32,619 nucleotides of DNA from UBA4717 sp045531795 (GTDB lineage: Bacteria > Bacillota > Clostridia > Oscillospirales > CAG-272), in NCBI GenBank assembly GCA_045531795.1, contig JAZSET010000098.1:1-32619 (forward strand), given 5' to 3'. The translations under genes and the position numbers were made by a program. The notes under the pieces were generated by a model. That model was given only the letters and a program-made list of their open reading frames with translations. It searched no databases and was not told where the DNA came from. Below, in pieces: positions 30,921-32,619 of this stretch; within the stretch, counting starts at the first letter, position 1, and each line of letters opens with the position of its first letter.

Positions 30921-31709
30921 TCAGTTATCGCAGACATTTATGAGAATTGCGGTGATATTATCGGGACCGCCTGCTTTCATCGCTTCATTTATGAGCTTGT
31001 CGACAGCTTTTTCAATATGAGCGTCTGCACTTTCCTTCTTGGAGAGAGGTTTGCTTATGATTTTGTGCATAACAAGGTTGTCTACCTGACCACAAAGTCC
31101 GTCTGAGCAGAGAAGTATTTTTGCGCCCGGATGTTTGTTTAAATCAACGGTAAAATAGTCGCAGTCAATTTCGGGCTGAATACCTACAGCACGGGTTATT
31201 CTGTTACGGTAGGGGTGAGTTTTGGCTTCCTCGGGAGTTATATCGCCTACATCAATAAGAAACTGGACATAGGAATGGTCCTCGGAAATCTGCAAAAGAG
31301 TCTTGCCCGAGTCGATATAAAGCCGGCTGTCGCCGATATTTGCCACATAAAGCTTGTTTTTTATAATAAGAGCAGCAACAAGGGTTGTGCCCATACCTGC
31401 AAGCTGTGGCTCTTTTATAGACTTGTCATAAACCGCTTCATTGGCATCAAAGACAGCGTGCGCAAGGGCAGCCATTGCTCTGGTGTCATCAATTTTCTTC
31501 GTATTGGCAAGGTTAATGACGCTTGAGTTTTCAAAGCTCTGCATAAACAGGCTTATGGCAGTTTCGCTGGCGATATTACCGCCCCGCATACCGCCCATAC
31601 CGTCGCAGACTACGGCAACAAGAATATCGTCAGACAGTTTTTTTATCGCAAAACTGTCCTGGTTTGTAGAGCGTACCTTTCCAATATTTGTTTTTCCACA
31701 GTATATCAT
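30921..31709 (-). CDS. stp: PP2C-family Ser/Thr phosphatase (Stp/PrpC)
   Basis: Metal-dependent phosphatase that opposes PrkC, acting in the cytoplasm on the kinase and its substrates. The motifs are in order: TNQDSFAIKKL, VVCDGMGGMRGGNIAS with metal-binding Asp and Gly, MGTTLVAALI, NIGDSRLYI, ILLCSDGLCGQVD and GGPDNITAILI. The protein has 262 residues from ATG 31709 (MIYCGKTNIGKVR). The in-frame GTG at 31727 would give six more residues, but AAAGGA lies 9 nt before ATG 31709 and fits better. It lies between rlmN and prkC and is part of the same operon. Confidence 0.95.
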   Translation of the reverse strand: MIYCGKTNIGKVRSTNQDSFAIKKLSDDILVAVVCDGMGGMRGGNIASETAISLFMQSFENSSVINLANTKKIDDTRAMAALAHAVFDANEAVYDKSIKEPQLAGMGTTLVAALIIKNKLYVANIGDSRLYIDSGKTLLQISEDHSYVQFLIDVGDITPEEAKTHPYRNRITRAVGIQPEIDCDYFTVDLNKHPGAKILLCSDGLCGQVDNLVMHKIISKPLSKKESADAHIEKAVDKLINEAMKAGGPDNITAILINVCDN

Positions 31710-31754
31710 CTTACAATTTCCTTTCACATAATGTGACTGTTTCTTGTATGTTTT

Positions 31755-32619
31755 TTATTTCCTGGAGTCCTCGTAGCTTTTTCTCAGTTGTCCGCATGAG
31801 GCATTTATGTCAGGACCGAGCTTTCGTCTTACCGTTGCATTGATTTTTCGTTTGTTAAGAGCATCGACAAACCTGTTAACTGCTTGTTTTGAACTTGTTT
31901 CAAAGTCTCTTTCTTCCACTTCGTTAACGGGTATAAGGTTTACGTGTATCGGCAAAAGCTTATTGTTTTCGGTAAAGTATTTATAGAACAAATCAGCAAG
32001 CTTGTCTGCCTGTGACACCTGGTCGTTCTTTCCTGCAATCAGTGTATATTCAAATGAGATTCGTCTGCCTGTTGTCAAAAAGTAGTCTCTGCAGGCAGAT
32101 AACAAATCTTCTATGCTCCATTTGTTGTTTATCGGCATAATGGATGAGCGGGTCTCGTCATCCGATGCGTGCAGTGAGATTGAAAGAGTTATGCCGAAGT
32201 CTTCCTTTGCAAGCTCGCGGATTTTATCTGCAAGTCCGCATGTGGAGAGGGAAATATGCCTTGCACCGATATTTATTCCCTCGCTTGATGTGACGAGCTT
32301 TAAGAATTTTATCACATTATCATAGTTGTCAAGAGGCTCGCCTATTCCCATCATAACGATATTTGAAATACCGGCACCGTCGAAGTTCGCCAGAGCAACT
32401 TGTCCGAGCATCTCGCCGGGCAAGAGCTTTCTTGTCATACCGCCTATGGTTGATGCACAGAATCTGCACCCCATATTGCAACCGACCTCACTTGAAATAC
32501 AAATTGTATTTCCGTGAGCATAGTGCATAACAACACTTTCGATAAAATTTCCGTCATAAAGTCTGAAAAGATATTTTACGGTTCCGTCAATCTTTGAAAC
32601 AAGCTTTTTTTCAATTTTC
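31755..32619 (-). CDS. rlmN: Dual-specificity 23S rRNA/tRNA methyltransferase RlmN (5' partial)
   Basis: Radical-SAM enzyme that methylates C2 of A2503 in 23S rRNA and A37 in some tRNAs. The visible ~288 residues run from the window edge (DGTVKYLFRLYDGNFIESVV) through the 4Fe-4S motif CNMGCRFCAST, the GGMTRKLLPGEML stretch, MMGIGEPLDNYDNV and LSTCGLADKI to ISFEYTLIAGKNDQ. The C-terminal methyl-carrier region has INATVRRKLGPDINASCGQL with its Cys. The ATG at 32528 is internal: the same frame continues to the window end, so the start lies beyond it. It heads the rlmN-stp-prkC-rsgA run. Confidence 0.95.
   Translation of the reverse strand, partial: KIEKKLVSKIDGTVKYLFRLYDGNFIESVVMHYAHGNTICISSEVGCNMGCRFCASTIGGMTRKLLPGEMLGQVALANFDGAGISNIVMMGIGEPLDNYDNVIKFLKLVTSSEGINIGARHISLSTCGLADKIRELAKEDFGITLSISLHASDDETRSSIMPINNKWSIEDLLSACRDYFLTTGRRISFEYTLIAGKNDQVSQADKLADLFYKYFTENNKLLPIHVNLIPVNEVEERDFETSSKQAVNRFVDALNKRKINATVRRKLGPDINASCGQLRKSYEDSRK

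Noticed and set aside
1..32619. CRISPR array, insertion sequence or rRNA genes
   Set aside because: No regularly spaced repeats, transposase motifs or rRNA sequence were seen in the window.

Overview
The window looks like a chromosomal segment of a spore-forming, low-to-moderate GC Clostridia bacterium, probably an uncultured gut lineage of the Oscillospirales type. Supporting signs are the hrcA-grpE-dnaK-dnaJ-prmA order behind a perfect CIRCE operator, the rlmN-PP2C-prkC-rsgA cluster, a 25-codon spoVM gene, TTG/GTG starts with strong Shine-Dalgarno sites, and large lipoprotein solute-binding proteins. The taxonomic call below class is inference.

Left end (1-3137): the right-hand end of an integrated genomic island. 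It holds the C-terminal part of a probable defence protein (DUF4357/RAMA-like plus EVE/PUA-like modules). An AT-rich three-gene operon follows: a canonical TIR protein, a ThsB-like TIR protein and a caspase-like protease with intact His/Cys dyad. This resembles the TIR-caspase branch of Thoeris immunity (type IV), but with two different TIR proteins. The island stops at the displaced 3' part of a tRNA-Trp gene (3090-3137), an att-like scar. A 19-bp stem-loop and short direct repeats lie just inside it.

Rhamnose block (3201-7366): an XRE-type regulator on the minus strand, then a consensus promoter and rhaB-rhaA-rhaD for L-rhamnose catabolism. rhaB carries an in-frame TAA at 4177-4179, so the kinase is predicted broken in this sequence. 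A small zinc-ribbon protein with its own consensus promoter follows.

Core stress and translation block (8044-16775): CIRCE, hrcA, grpE, dnaK, dnaJ and prmA. Then rsmE, with its own consensus promoter and a TTG start, an unknown multi-pass membrane protein, and a CdaR/PucR-type regulator.

Cell-envelope block (16866-21441): ftsE, ftsX, a coiled-coil M23 murein hydrolase (PcsB/EnvC-like, the expected FtsEX partner), a CtpA-type S41 protease and greA.

Minus-strand accessory block (21454-26952): an SGNH/GDSL lipoprotein, two paralogous solute-binding lipoproteins with no permease genes beside them, and a Dabb-family protein. A tRNA-Met/tRNA-Glu pair follows, with a consensus promoter, a terminator and a mini-hairpin array. 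Then comes a small helical hypothetical gene on the plus strand.

Right end (28006-32619): spoVM (very short, easily missed), rsgA, prkC, a PP2C phosphatase and the partial rlmN, all on the minus strand. This is the conserved Firmicute ribosome-assembly and Ser/Thr-kinase cluster. No CRISPR array, rRNA, integrase or transposase is visible.
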